Assembly (NCBI GenBank): GCA_033065855.1
Contig: JAVXUO010002023.1
Span: 231,001 to 295,000 of the forward strand
Direction of reading: 5' to 3'
DNA from: Escallonia rubra
Lineage: Eukaryota; Streptophyta; Magnoliopsida; Escalloniales; Escalloniaceae
Length of the DNA: 64,000 nt
The notes beneath the pieces were generated by a model, which had not been told where the DNA came from, did not search any database, and was given only the letters and a program-made list of their open reading frames with translations. Below are positions 43,757 through 56,594 of this stretch, piece by piece. Position numbers and translations under genes: made by a program. Position 1 is the stretch's first letter. Each line of letters starts with the position of its first letter.

Positions 43757-44650
43757 CAAATCTATTCAAGGTAAAAGCCATATTGCCCCACCCACTTTCC
43801 TTCCTGCTTCAAGCATCCCGAGAAGATCTGAAGCAAAACCACATCTCTCGGAAGCATGACGATTATGGAAGCAATGTAGCATCCCTCCAGCTTCCACATG
43901 TTATAATTCTGTACACCAGCTAGTGAATCATTTTCCATTTCACCCGAATGGAGGAGAATTAAAAATGCTGGATTGAGGATTCCAGAAAGCTGCGGGAGAA
44001 GGTGGCGAGGGGCATGGCAGTGAGGGTGAGAGTGTTTTTCGTTTCACACCCAAGTAAGTGTATTAACCTACAGCAAGATATGAATTTGTCACAGAACTTG
44101 TTATAGTCTTCACATTATCAACAGTAGTATTACAGCATTTGGCATCTGATCGTGGTTAACTTTCCCGCTCTCTTCGGCTAACTACCCATGGCTTTCGTAT
44201 AATAGCTACATGCTCTTTGAAGACACTGCAGATTTTCAAATTTTGGCATTGCAACAAACTTGGCCACCATAAAGGATGTTGGTTATTACATATGTGAATC
44301 AGCGTTTATCCTCCTTCACCGTCCCTCATTTAGTGCACTGGGACACCTCTTTGTCCCTACCCTTGTGGCATCACTATACATTGGTTGAAGATTTAATGAA
44401 CCCAATGACCATTTTCAGTGAGAGTGACAGAGATGGCCCTCAAAGTAGACTCCAGTGTCTAGCCGGTAGAGACTTGCATTAATCATAAGGTGAGCCAGGA
44501 AACTTGGTCATTTTCATTCAAACACAGTTTAAATTTACTTCTACTCAGTACACAGAAGGAGTAGGGGCCATGTTTTGATGGTTTTCTGTCCAGAAGACTC
44601 CCATGTTCAGAAGACTTCAGGGTCAAAGTCTCTGCCTAATCAATATCATA
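43757..44650 (+). other. 3' flank of the HSL1-like gene
   Basis: Probably holds the 3' UTR. No single poly(A) signal stands out. The open frame at 44276-44482 shows no family resemblance. Confidence 0.4.
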
Positions 44651-46076
44651 TTATGTCACCTCATATACAATATAATATATATATAAATATATAATAAAGG
44701 AAGCGTTGTTTTATATTATTCCGTATGAGTTACACGTAAGCAACTTTGATTCTACACATCATTTTCTATCTCTTTTACTTATGCAAGACGTTATCTTGAT
44801 TCAATTTTGTGACATGTCATCATATTTATTTTCTTGTTATTTTTCTTTTTTTAATTATGCTTATTAAAGTCAAGCATGCATCTTGACTCTTTATTATTAT
44901 ATATTAGTAAAAAAAGCCATATAAGTATTGTTGTCATAATTTTGTTTACCTAATAAGAGTAGAAAATCAATCCTAATGCATTTTCTAAAACTCTATCTAA
45001 TTAATGTGTCAACTTATTAGGACTTGATTTAGGGTCTATTCGACAGCATTGTAGTTTTTAGTTTTGGTTTTCCAAAAAGTAAAAACTGAAACTAGTTGTG
45101 TTTTTTGTTTTGAAAAAAAAAAAAAAACTAGTAGATATTTGATAGATCAGTTTTGATTGATTATTCCAATTTTTGATTTGTGTAAAAAAGGCGTACGATT
45201 GCCTTAATAATAGGAGAAACCGAATAAAGTAGATTGATGGTTTTATTTCAAAATTAAGAAAGGGAGAGATTTTGGGAGGAGATTATGGAAAAATTAAAGT
45301 GATAGAAAATATTAAATATTGTTTATTCAGTAAAGAATGTTTATTTATCCTATTTTTAACTTATTAAAAAAGGCCATATGTTCAATCATTTCTGAAATAC
45401 TAATTATATAACATTGAATTTTCAAACATTTAAGTTATTTCTAGTATTCTTTTTTTTAATTACCTGTTTTACTTATGTGACTCGTCATTCTATAGGGTTT
45501 GATCATTTCCCTTTTTTTAGCCTAACTTATTAACTTATTAATATAATTTACTATAAAAATTTTGTAGATATACATAGGTCATAGGTTGATGGTGTAGACT
45601 CCAAGCACAATGTGAATTTTGCATAAAATATTTTTCTTGTTTTAGTGGTAATTCACATCTTAATAGCGATTCATTGTCATGTTTGTCTAGAAAGGGCCAT
45701 ATTGATGATAGTTGAACACATATCTCTTAATCGATAGTTGAACACATATATCTCTTAATCGTAAGCTATTTACTCATAATTAACTAGACCAAAACGAGTG
45801 TCTTGCTGAATTTGTTGTGTACAATGAACAACATTTCAACTTTGCTGATAATGAAAAATATACTAGATATATGAATGATTATGTTCAAGCTTTGTATAAA
45901 CAGTTTCATAGAAATACTAACAGGTTGATGCAATGAAACAATGTAAAGCTTACACCCAAAGAGTAACGTTCGAGCAGAGGGGAACAAATCACTCTTCTCA
46001 GGATTCTCATACAAAGCTTTGGCTAAATCACAGAAAGTCATGAAGAGACGACCTCCTCAAGCCACTCCATATTTAT
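44651..46076. other. AT-rich gene-free region
   Basis: No gene or bounded repeat is recognised. A short direct repeat, GATAGTTGAACACATAT, occurs twice near 45708-45752. Confidence 0.45.
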
Positions 46077-46450
46077 TACTTTCTTCGTCCCACATAAGTA
46101 GATCAAATTTTCTTTTAGGGCTGTATCACAAAAATTGTTCATGTTTCAAATTAAGAAAGATTCTGTAGATATTTTTACATATTTACTCTTTTTACACTTT
46201 TTTTTATTCTTTTTCTTTATCCACATTTAACTCTCCATCAACTCATTTTCTCTCTCTTTATCCACTTTCTTACACTTTTTATTCTATTTCTCTCTTCACA
46301 TTTAACACTCCACTAACCCGTTTTATCTTTCATAGCCCACTTTCTTCCCCTCCCTCTTTAAATGATAGAATGAAAAACACATAATATATAACCTAAATCC
46401 TTAATCTGCGTGAAAAAAAAGTGATCAATTTATGTAAGACGGAGGAAGTA
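46077..46450. mobile_element. Stowaway-type (Tc1/mariner) MITE
   Basis: The left end reads TACTTTCTTCGTCCCACATAAG. The right end, reversed, reads TACTTCCTCCGTCTTACATAA, the familiar CTCCCTCCGTCCCA-like Stowaway terminus, with TA at both edges as the expected target duplication. Sub-terminal GATCAA also pairs with the opposite end. At 374 bp it is of normal size, and it is non-coding. Confidence 0.8.
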
Positions 46451-46675
46451 CTATATAAAGAAAACACGGTGTTGCCCTTCCCTTGGAGATCGCGAACATG
46501 AGAATCAAGTAATCAATGACTCGAGCAGAAGAGCAATTGGCCCTTGATCAAAATCAAGGCATAGCCCAAAAAATGTCATTGATCTCATTAGAAGCACGTG
46601 ACTTGAGACAATGATCAAACAGTCCATCCTCGAAAGTTTGGGGAAGGCGACCTTATGCTAAAAACATTAACCCAT
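46451..46675. other. Short gene-free spacer
   Basis: Nothing recognised between the Stowaway MITE and the MULE-like element. Confidence 0.4.
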
Positions 46676-47882
46676 GTTATAACGAGTCTTTTACCTCAGA
46701 AATCTTGTAATTTACACTTTTTTGCAGGTCGCTCTCTGCAATTGTAACATTTGCAATAATGTTCCTTATATTTGACAAAACCATTACAAACCACCCCCAA
46801 AGAGCAAAAGCCTGTTCATTTTTTAGCATTAAGTGTGCCCTTGTGTATCACGTGCCCTTTTCTCATGTGTAAATTGGTAAAATCCAACCAGATCCTTCTA
46901 ATCATCAACCCACCATCAGCCTACAACCAGATAACAATCATAGCCTAATCACCACCACCTTACCACGCACCTTCCTCCCTCCCACCCCTTCTCCCAACCA
47001 TTATTACCATAATAACCACAATAGAACCCAACACCACTGTGATGGTGTGGTTCTATGTTTAGAATGCACCCACAGTCCAAAGCTTGGAATGCATCCACCA
47101 TAAAACCCAACTCCGCTCTGCTGTGGGTGGATTGATGGACAACGTCATAAAATTCAACACCACATACAGGTCATCAACAACACTGCACCATTTCATAAGC
47201 ACCAACTTCCTTGGACACACAATCGGCACCGACGCCACACCACCATTGATTCTCACCCCCCATCTTCTTGAGCGGCACCATCGTACACCATATTGGCTAA
47301 CACTGCGATGCCCACCACACACATCCACTACTAGCACCATTTGAACAAGCTTTACCCTTAACTGCCACCATCCGAATTGCCGTCGCTCCTAACCACCACC
47401 GCCATCGCTAGCCATAGACATCAAGTCGCTGCCGCCACCCTCAACTACAACCATCTAAGCCTCGACTGACACCAACCACGACAATCTAAACAACCATCAC
47501 AGTCAACAATCATAACCACTAACACTCTACTAAGATCCACACTAACCCCACCATCAAAATGCCTAAACCCAAATCAACTACATCCAAGGGCGGAGCCACT
47601 GTTGTACGTGGGGGGCTAATGTACCCCCTCAAATTTTGGAATATATATATATATATATATATATAGTTTTTTTTTTCATAATTTCACACTCTCTCTTCGG
47701 CTCTCTCTTCTCACCACCGACCAACAGGCGACAACCGACTAAGCTGCTCACTGCGCAGCCAGTGCCTCACTTCGGCAGCCACGAACCCACGACGGCACGA
47801 CACCGACACAAACCCACGACTGACGAGCGGCCAGCGGCGAGCCCACGATCTGGGCTATTTCTCAATCTCGTTCTTCTAGATC

Positions 47883-49706
47883 TAGAGGTGTCAAAAGGGC
47901 CGGGCGGCCCGCGGGCTGGCCCGACCCGGCCCGGTTCTGGCCCGGGCTGGCCCGGCCCCGTCCATGAACAGTAGCGGCCCTGCACAAGGGGGCTTGGGGC
48001 CTGGGCCTGGACCAGGCCTTCAGATTCTGCGAAAAAGCCCGGCCCGGCCCGGCCCGAAAACGGCCCGGTTTTGGCCCGGCCCGAATCCAGCCCGGATTTG
48101 GCCCGGGCTTGGCCCGGTTCTGCGGCCCGGTTCTGGCCCTGTAGGCCTGTTTGGCATTTTCTGTTTCATTTCTCTTCTCTGTTTCCTGTTTTCTTGTTTT
48201 TTTGTTTTCTGTTGGTTCTTCTTTCTTTCCCATAAGGGAAAGGTTTTCCCTTTTTTTTTCTTTCATTATCTTCCACCCAATGCATCCATTATCCACATAT
48301 CCCATATTTTAACATTTAACTAACATAGTAATTGTAAGTTGTAACAAGGCTGATCTTTGAATAGAAAAGGAGTGGATTTGCAAGGTCCCAAATGAATTGA
48401 CTTGTTCAAAAAGGGGCTTGTTCTTTGGAAGATTTATCTCCTGCCTGGTAGTGCATGGTTTCCATTTACAACTACTTTGTACACATTATTTTTCAGGGTA
48501 AAACTATGTGAAGCTGTGCATGAAACACCATTAGTATATGGGGGAGTGCCAATAACATTACCCATGTGTTATATTTATGGTTTAACTTCACAAGCAAAAA
48601 ATAAAAATAAAAAGTCCTTTAACAGTAATAGGCAATAGAAATAATGACCGACACCTTATAAGAGAAGATAAAATGGAACCTTTAAAGCTGCTATGGCGAA
48701 GTCCCATAGCTCTTAGAAATATATTGGTGGTCCGAGACTAACAGTAGAGATCATCCAAGACCATTGAACATAATATTGAATAGAGTTCTGTATCTGCTTA
48801 GACCTCTCTTTCTATTATATGAGTCCTCTAATTCAACAGTCGTAAATGGTGATAACTCGATTAGTTCGAAATCATGTGATATTTATTCCATACTTATTGA
48901 CACATGATTCATGACTTGTTCCTCTTTCTTGACAAGTTCAAAGTTAAAAGTCAAATTATGTTAAGTGCAAGACCACGGTTAGGTGCTCGTAGTTTAGTTA
49001 AGGTAAAATCGAAATATATATGTTAGAATGTTAGATGACTTCTTGACAAGTTCAAAGTTAAAAGTCAAATTATGTTAAGTGCAAGACCACGGTTAGGTGC
49101 TCGTAGTTTAGTTAAGGTAAAATCGAAATATATATGTTAGAATGTTAGATGACTTTTGTATTTGGATGAAAAAAGACGTCCGATTTTGTAATGCATGCCA
49201 TTTTCGAGAACATGTGTCTTGAAACTTGTAAAATAAAATCACTTCATTATCAAAAAAATAAATGTACTCAACAAAAACATTTTGCAAATTCTTTTTAGTA
49301 ACTAGATTTCATTTACTTTTTGTTTGAGTAGGGAGGTCTTATCAACCATTGTCCATTGCCCACAGTTGACATGGTAGGGCCTCCACCATTTCTTGCTTTA
49401 AAATGTTTAACATATAATAAAAAGAGTATGAAAATGTTTAACATATAATAAAAAATATAATGGCTAACAAATATTATTAAAATTGAATAACAAGAGAAAA
49501 AAAAATAGGGCCCGGGCCCGGCCCAAGCCCGGCCCTAGATATTGGGCCTAGGGCCAGGGCCTGGACTGGGCCTAGGTTTCCCTTCGGCAGGCCCGGCCCG
49601 GCCCGGCCCGGTTGGCAGCCCCACTGGCCCGGCCCCGGCCCGGCCCCACAGCAGGCCCGATGGGCTTTGGCTGGGCCGGCCCAAGCCCGGCCCTTTGACA
49701 TCTCTA
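47883..49706. mobile_element. hAT-2: 1.8-kb hAT-type element with GGCCCGG-rich ends
   Basis: The left end reads TAGAGGTGTCAAAAGGGCCGGG. The right end, reversed, reads TAGAGATGTCAAAGGGCCGGG. Exact 8-bp duplications TCTAGATC lie at 47875-47882 and 49707-49714. About 250 bases at each end are made of GGCCCGG/GGCCCGGCCC repeats, while the interior is AT-rich and non-coding. The open frames at both ends (Gly, Pro and Arg rich) are by-products of the GC-rich repeats. It lies within hAT-1, so it is younger. Confidence 0.88.
48926..49153 (+). repeat. Perfect 114-bp tandem duplication inside hAT-2
   Basis: The unit beginning TTCTTGACAAGTTC occurs at 48926-49039 and again at 49040-49153, with no difference seen by eye. 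This implies a recent duplication. Confidence 0.92.
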
Positions 49707-49984
49707 TCTAGATCTACGCCGATGGCAAGTCGGCGACGACACAGGATTTGGATCCAACCTTGAACCTTCAGTTCGGTCTTCACTCCAAGTCTCCAAGTCT
49801 CCAACAGTCTACCGGCGGCCAAGAACTCCGGCGGGCGGCGACTCGGTGACAAGTATGTTCCGACTTCCGAAACTTTAATTTCACCTTGATGACTTCATTG
49901 ACTTGATCTTGCCAGTTGCCATCTCTACAAAATTTGTTTGTTATCGTTTTAGTATCATAGCTCATAGCCATAGAAAATTAGGAA

Positions 49985-50201
49985 TGTATTATGGATAATC
50001 TTGAGCAGGATAAATGAATATTCTTGAGCATTGATTAATGATTATGGATTTATGGATAATGTTTAGTATTGATTATGGATAATCTTGAGCATTGAATTGA
50101 TTATGGATAATGTTGAGCATTGATTATGGTTAATGTTGAGCATTGATTATGGTTAATGTTTACATTGATTATGGATAATGTTGAGCATTGATTATGGTTA
50201 A
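49985..50201 (+). repeat. Minisatellite of GATTATGG(A/T)TAATGTTGAGCATT units in hAT-1
   Basis: Imperfect units of roughly 20-30 bases (ATTGATTATGGATAATGTTGAGC variants) repeat about eight times. The array resumes at 54035-54110 beyond the solo LTR, showing that the LTR inserted into the array. Confidence 0.8.
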
Positions 50202-53200
50202 TGTGACACCCTCAACCCAGGTGACATCACCGGGCTGAGTTATCACCCATAATCATATTCAAAATCCTGTGCTGAATACAGAGCAACTACATCCTCACCC
50301 TCATACATCATTAATAGATGCTCCAAAATGCGTCCTTACAAAAAAATTTCTTACAAACATACATCATACTGCAGCGGAAGACTTTCAGGTCTTTAAACAA
50401 CATGAATGTTTACAACCTAAAATACGACTGTAGTCATAGGACTTTTAACAACCTATCTCGCAACTCAATCTTTATCCCACCATTCCGAACTGGTCTTACC
50501 TCACACAACTGATCCCCTTGCTCAACTTTTCTAGCTTGTTTCTTTTTTATTTCTAGAAGGTTCTCCTTGATCAACCTTATTGCATGCACAATACAACATA
50601 ATGAATGAGCGCAAATCGCCCAGTAAAGACAACACGAGGAGTATCGTGTACAAATGATTCAAAAGACTCGAAGGAATAATAATCATCTCAACGATAGAAA
50701 TGAATCAAGAGTTCCAATAATTTTCAACATCAGCATAATTATCAAACGATGTTTTCTTTCGTTAGACTGAGTGGCTTCAAGGCCCAACAGAACAACATTA
50801 TTGCCACCTCCTCATGGACAAGACTGACTGACAGACTGACTATGCAAGTGAACAATAAAATCGGAAATTGAAAAGATAAACATCAACGAAATACAAGTCA
50901 TTAAAATCATTAACATCAAAAGAAAATCAAATGCAATGCAATGCAACTCAGACACGACAGACTAGACTCGACCAGACATGACAGACTCGACTCGCGTGCC
51001 CTACATCCTCTTTGCCAGTGATCATATTTCACAGGCCATCCTCCTCATATTGATGTCCCATTTTATGGGATGTTCATCTTAGTCTCAAGTAAATAGAAGA
51101 GACACTGTCAATGAGCAGAGAACTCATTTAGAGTGCTTTTCCTAACCACGTTACAACCAAGCAACGAGACTTCATCAACGGGGCGGACTAAGGGAAAGTG
51201 TATTCCACCTTATGTTCTCAACAACACAGCTCAACAAGGAATACCGGATCAGAAGATCAATTGGTGTTCAGACCTAACAACAAGAGTTCAATATAACATC
51301 ATCAACATGGCGGACTTGGAAGAAGATTACCGCAAGCCTTCAACAACGTTCTTACATAAGAGAATGACCGACTACCAATGAGTGCCAACATTTCACAACA
51401 ACATGCAACGACCTCAACAACATCATTATCAGCGATAGGGCGGACTCCGGAGAAGTTTGCCACAAGTCCTCAATGGTGTTCTCAAAGAGAAGAGATATCG
51501 GCTATCAATAATTTCCAACATCTCACAACAACCCCTACACAATATCACCCCCAACGTTAGGTATGCTAATCGAGTCGAATCATAGCATATTAGAACACAC
51601 ATCATCCTCATTCAATTCTATCAATAGGACGGACTAAGGGAATTTATTCTACCCTAAGTCCTCAACAGTACAATTCAAATATGCGTATACCGGTCACAAT
51701 AACTATCGGTGACCAATCATAACAACAAGAATTCAACAATACGTCATCAACATGGCATGCTAATCGAAACAATGAATTAGCATATCAGAACCGCATTGTC
51801 CTTACCTGATTGGCCTATAGCTGAAGCAACTCGCAATCTCTGATCGCAACGAGCTACATCACCTAGTCAAATAATACTCTGCTCGTTAGAAATCATTCCA
51901 CATATACGCACTCCCAATTCTACTCTTTCCCATTTAATCATTTATAGCGTCTTACGACAGCTTGTTAATCCGATCCAATAATTGGATCCTTAACCTAGCT
52001 TACCAATGCATTAGCAATAGCCAATACCTCATTATTTTAACATATTAACAACATTCCTCATTTTCCACCTCTCCGAACACTGAATTACGTGTATTCTTTA
52101 AAATTTGGCGTCAACATGACAAATTACCAAAATACCCCCTAATGGCCGCTACACCAACATCTCCTCAAAACCCCTTAAAAATAACTTTTCAGATGTCTTA
52201 CACCCCTTCCCAGACCAACAGTCCTTCAAAGTATTTTATAGGAAAAATTACCAAAATACCCCCTCTGGGCGGTAAATTACTGAAATGCCCCCGGGGTTCA
52301 CTATCACCGCAATGCCCCCAAATCAGCTTCAAAACAACCTTTCAGGTGTTTTACAATCCTTCTCGGACTAAAAATTCCTTTGAAAAACTTTACCGGGAAA
52401 ATTACCAAAATACCCCTCTCCGGGTGGCAAATTACCAAAATTCCCCTTCCTGGCATCAGAAAAATCTCAAAAGTATTTTGAAACGCTATTTTAAGCCTTC
52501 TGAAATCATTTTTGAGCTAAAGAGAATTTTAGAAAATTTTTGCCCAAAAATTCCGAACCGGTGTCCGGACCGAACGTTTAAAAGTCTGTTCGGCCAAAAA
52601 TAGCAAACGACTTTGGGATGACCCAAAATATTGGGAAATGGAACTTCTCAGCATCATAGAGTCCTCATAAAATTTTTGCACAAAACCGCGCTCGTCTGGT
52701 ATTTTAAATTTCACCGTAAAGTTCCAAACTTCCTGCGTCCGTTCACCCCCTTCTCGACCTCGGAAAAATCTGAAATTTTTCCATGGCATAGGCCTCCTAA
52801 ATAGATAGGGTGTATTCTTTGCACTTTGGCTAAATATGACCCTAACTATTTTTAAAAAGTCGAATTTTAAACTGTTTACTTCATTTTCACGTTTAGTGAC
52901 AAAAACAGTCACTATTTGGATTATAACACACACTAAAACACCTCAGCTGCACACACTCTCTTCTTCCTCAGTTTTCAGCCGAATATACTTCCTGCCATGT
53001 TCAGTCATCACTCACAACTTCACATTACACTGCACTCCACCCATCAACACCTTAATTTCAAAATTTAACACATTAATTATGTTTTAACATCAATTATACA
53101 CACACAATTACATACACAAGATTCCTACCCACTTGAAACCCGAAGAACACACACGGTTTCACACTTGACACACACTAACACATACACAAACCTCCCAAAT

Positions 53201-54034
53201 CACCTCCTCACACCCACTGATACACCACCCGTACCCTTCCAACCTATAAATACACTTTACACAAGAAAAATTACATATGAGCTCAAGCATACATCCATGG
53301 CAGCCATGAACAACCCAACAACAACACTAAATTGCGCACGGTATAAGGGTAGAAGGATTACCCTTCGAAATTCATGCCCAATCTCTCTCCCTTTATCTGA
53401 TTTTCTGCTTGTATTTCCTTTCTCCTTCCCCGAATTTGTCATGTTTCCTCTGTTTCCTCTTCTCTGTTCCCATTTCTGTGTTCTTGACACTGTTTCCTTA
53501 TTTATGTTTTCCTCCCCGAATTTCCTCCTATCTTTTTGTTGTTGCTTTTCTTCTCTTTATTTATCCATCCCTTTGTTTATAATATAATGACATTAGTCAT
53601 TACATAACCAAGAAGGAGGTGGCCTTCATGCATGATCTGATTTCTCTAACTTGTGACACATTTCACAAACTTTCAAAATTTACACTTTAGTCCCTCAAGT
53701 TTCTAAAATTGCATTTTGACCCCTTGACTTTGGAAAATTACAATTTGGCCCCAAAATCACCCTAACCCTCCATGTAGCCCCCTAACACCTCATTATCATC
53801 AAAAGGATGCTACTTAATAAAGATATGCTTCCCGTTCATCATATTTTTCAAAATTTATATTTTTGCCCCTTGACTTTCCAAAATTACATTTCAACTTCCA
53901 CGGCCACACTAACCCCCTATTTAGCTCCCTAACACTTAATCATCACCAACATATTGCTACTTAATAAAAATAACACCCCTTAATTAATCAAACTTACGGT
54001 TAGATTAATTTATGGTATGTTTCGGGATATCACA
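50202..54034 (-). mobile_element. Gypsy-type (Tekay/Del-like) solo LTR inserted in hAT-1
   Basis: On the minus strand it begins TGTGATATCCCGAAAC and ends GGTTGAGGGTGTCACA. The flanks GTTAA (50197-50201 and 54035-54039) are an exact 5-bp duplication. The 3.8 kb are non-coding, with repeated AAATTACCAAAATACCCC wording near 52,110-52,450 and a CACA-rich zone near 52,920-53,230 similar to that at 10,080-11,100. No PBS, gag or pol is seen, so this is a solo LTR. The orientation comes from its ends. It is younger than hAT-1. Confidence 0.8.
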
Positions 54035-54302
54035 GTTAATGTTTAGCATTGATTATGGATAATCTTGAGATATTGATTATGGTTAATGTTTAGCATTGAG
54101 ATATTGAGATTGATGGAGGATGGGACCCAATTGGATTGAGATATTGAATGTGTGATTTCGTTGAATGATGGGTTGAAATTAGGTTAACGCAATAATGAAA
54201 TATGACTGGAGAAGTAAAAGAATAAAATATTTTTGATTAGTTAGGTTATTTGATTGATAATTGATGGATTGATATTGAAAATAAATGTATTTTATTTTCA
54301 GA

Positions 54303-54650
54303 ATGGATAAGTTCTTTAAAAAGAGACCAAAGTTTGAAGAACTTTTGCAGCCTAATAAGAATGAGCATATAAATCAAGATACTATTCAACAGTCTCCAAT
54401 TCCAACAGTAAGGGACAAGGCTCCCATTGTGCATCGTGATGTTCATTTTGGGCATTCAAGCAGATTTAGCGATGAGTTCAACTCTGACGAGCTTATTGCG
54501 GATCATGGGTTGCGTCCAAATATTTGGGATTATGGTCCTAATGTTCGGGATAAAGTTCGACGAGCGTATTGGTCGAAAGGTCCTTGCCAACCTCGTCACC
54601 ACAAAAAAATTGCGGATCTTGGGTTATATTTTGTGCTATTTTACTTATAA
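54303..54650 (+). pseudogene. hAT transposase N-terminal fragment (zinc finger MYM/TTF type)
   Basis: An acceptor-like TTTTATTTTCAG lies just before an ATG at 54303 that opens MDKFFKKRP. The sequence then reads IVHRDVHF, DELIADHGLRPNIWDYGPNVRDKVRRAY and SKGPCQPRHH. This matches the N-terminal part of the plant hAT transposases annotated as TTF-type or MYM-type zinc-finger proteins, where a P-G-L-R-x(5)-Y-x-P-x-x-R-D-x-V-R-R-A-Y block is followed by KGPCQP. In whole proteins the TTF zinc finger, the hAT catalytic core and the dimerisation domain follow. Here the right end of the element comes only about 65 bases after the frame closes, so more than 80 percent is missing. Confidence 0.8.
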
Positions 54651-55268
54651 AAATTTTTATTAATTTCGATATATTTTTAGCACCCCTTGGGATGAAATCC
54701 TGGCTCTGCCCCTGACTACATCATATACAAAAATGCCACTTGCCTTCGCTGCTACTCTACTGCTGCTATCGACGACCTCAAGTGGTGGCTCACCTGGCTA
54801 CCTTTGCTTATTGTGGTCGGCTAGAAAGAGAGAGAGAGTAGAGCAGCAAAGAGTGAGCTTTCCAGAAAGTTTGAGGATGAAATGAGTAAGGAATCATTTC
54901 TATCAGCTTCATTTAGAGGGTGGATTTTTTGGGGTTGCTGTGGGCGACGAAGGTAGGTTTGAAGAAGAAGGGTGGACAACATTTTTTGGGGGGTGGTCAT
55001 TGTTGGTGGTAGGTAAAGTGGTTGTGGTTGTGATTGATGGTCGTTGGCAGTGGTTGGTAATTGTGGTTGTGATTGTACCAAATTGCCCATACAAAAATGA
55101 CATGTGGCATGCACATGTATACTTAACGACCGAAAATGATCGCGCATCACATTTTGGAGCGGTTTGCAATTATTTTGTCAATTACAGGGGACACTATTGC
55201 AAAGTTGTAATTACAAGGAGCAACATGCAAAAATGTAGAATTATAAGGGACAGTTTTGTTATTAACCC

Positions 55269-56264
55269 AATAAAATATGGACACATAATCCCTAAACGAT
55301 GTCATGTGGTCCAACAAAAAATTTTCACATGTCATAAATTAATGGACAATTAAGTTATGTGTCTTATTAATATTTAGAGTATGTCATAGTGATCTGCCTA
55401 AGCTAAGGTGGTCTCGCCGATCGGAGCGCATGATATAACATCTTAAAGTTTTTCAACTAGTAAGACTAATATGACATATGGAAAATATTTGGTATCTATC
55501 TCATGAAGGGATGATTATTAAAGCCTCTGACTTTTGACTATCTAAGTGAGGTGACCTGAAGGCGGAAGGAAGATTATTTTATCAAGCTAAAGAAGCTCTA
55601 CATTGGAGACACAAAATCTTCAAGCCTGAGAACAAATTTTCTCGAGACATTGTTCAAGATATGTTTTAAGTTTAGCATTTTGTTCTAGTTCAAATCTATT
55701 GTTCAAGATTATATTTGTTAGTTGCAAAGCTTTATAATGTTTTCATGACCAAATCATTTAAATTTGTCATTTGATCCGAAGAGAGCAATCAAGCCCTAGG
55801 TCAAGCATCAATCAAAAGACAGAAGAATCAGAGGACTTTTACTTGCTTAGAAATACATTATACTGGCTTGCTTATTTGATCAATAAGAATACATTTTTCG
55901 CTAGTTTTCCTATCTTTATTTGTATGTATACATTTCTTGCATGCCCAATGGACATGTGGGCCTCTCAACTCTTCTCTCTATCTTTGCAAGTTCTCATGAT
56001 CTACTCAGCAATGCTCTCAAGATCAATAACACTAAAACTGCCCGCTCAAAGGCCTCCAACTTACAACGTCTACTTGGTGTGGAAACCCATAGCCAAGAAA
56101 AGGCCAAGGCTCGACTTCTTTAGGAACACCTCCAATCAATGAGACCCCTATGTTTGGATCTAGTTTGTTGAATGAAGCTGCCTATCCAACCTTAATAAGT
56201 GAAAAAGGATGAAATTACTCCTAATGTACAAGAAGTGTTGCTGTACACGGCTGTATCAGGGGAA
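55269..56264. other. Gene-free region
   Basis: No gene recognised. The frames at 55771-56142 and 56199-56429 have no family resemblance I can name. Confidence 0.4.
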
Positions 56265-56594
56265 TGTTGGAGACAGATGATCACTCAAACTCACTTTCAC
56301 AAATATGAAGAGGAGGACTTGAAGAGAACACAATATACCTTATTTTTTTTATTTTTATCTCAAACTTATCTTTCTTCTTGGACTTACACCATCTTACATC
56401 TTTTTACAGTGCTTTTACGTAACTCTTAGACATGTAATTAAGCTACCACTAACCCATTATTTCATTAACATACTATGCCCACTACTTGCACTAAGCACAT
56501 ATCACTAATGTGCACCGCTAACACGCTTTAACAATCCACAACATGCCACACTAATTACCACTCTAAAGAGTTAAATCAAGTTTATTTTTCAACA
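56265..56594 (-). repeat. LTR (3' on the minus strand) of the copia-like element, 330 bp
   Basis: Pairs with 57828-58209. It shares long blocks such as CATGTAATTAAGC and ACTACTTGCACTAAGCACATAT. Confidence 0.85.

Larger units (their letters stand above)
47585..54714 (+). mobile_element. hAT-1: hAT element with 8-bp TSD, containing another hAT and a solo LTR
   Basis: The left terminus reads CAAGGGCGGAGCCA and the right terminus, reversed, reads CAGGGGCAGAGCCAGG. The flanking 8-bp repeats are ACTACATC at 47577-47584 and 54715-54722, the hAT hallmark. Without the two elements inside it (47883-49706 and 50202-54034 with their duplications) only about 1.46 kb remains. It contains an AT microsatellite (47,641-47,665), a tandem repeat, and the N-terminal part of a transposase near the right end. 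It is therefore an internally deleted, non-autonomous copy. It sits inside the MULE-like element. Confidence 0.88.
46676..55268. mobile_element. Long-TIR MULE-like element carrying nested insertions
   Basis: The sequence at 46,676-46,890 and the reverse complement of 55,050-55,268 align over about 200 bases. Shared blocks include TTTTTTGCA, CTGCAATTGTAACATTTGCAATA against TTGTAATTACAACTTTGCAATA, TTGACAAAA and TTGCAAACC. Long diverged TIRs of this kind are typical of Mutator-like elements. I could not define a 9-bp target duplication, so the outer boundaries are uncertain by several bases. Most of the 8.6 kb is a later hAT insertion (47585-54714). The element's own sequence is about 1.45 kb, with CCACCA-rich left and GAGAGA/GGTGG-rich right parts. 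No transposase is visible. Confidence 0.6.

Noticed and set aside
47964-48323. Gly/Pro-rich 119-residue frame and its minus-strand partner; similar frames at 49477-49852
   Set aside because: By-products of the GGCCCGG repeat arrays at the ends of hAT-2.
49985-50201. CRISPR-like array
   Set aside because: The units are contiguous and diverged, with no spacers, in a plant hAT element; a simple minisatellite.
54940-55353. 137-residue frame rich in Val and Gly
   Set aside because: Arises from GGTGGT-type repeats and the right TIR of the MULE-like element.
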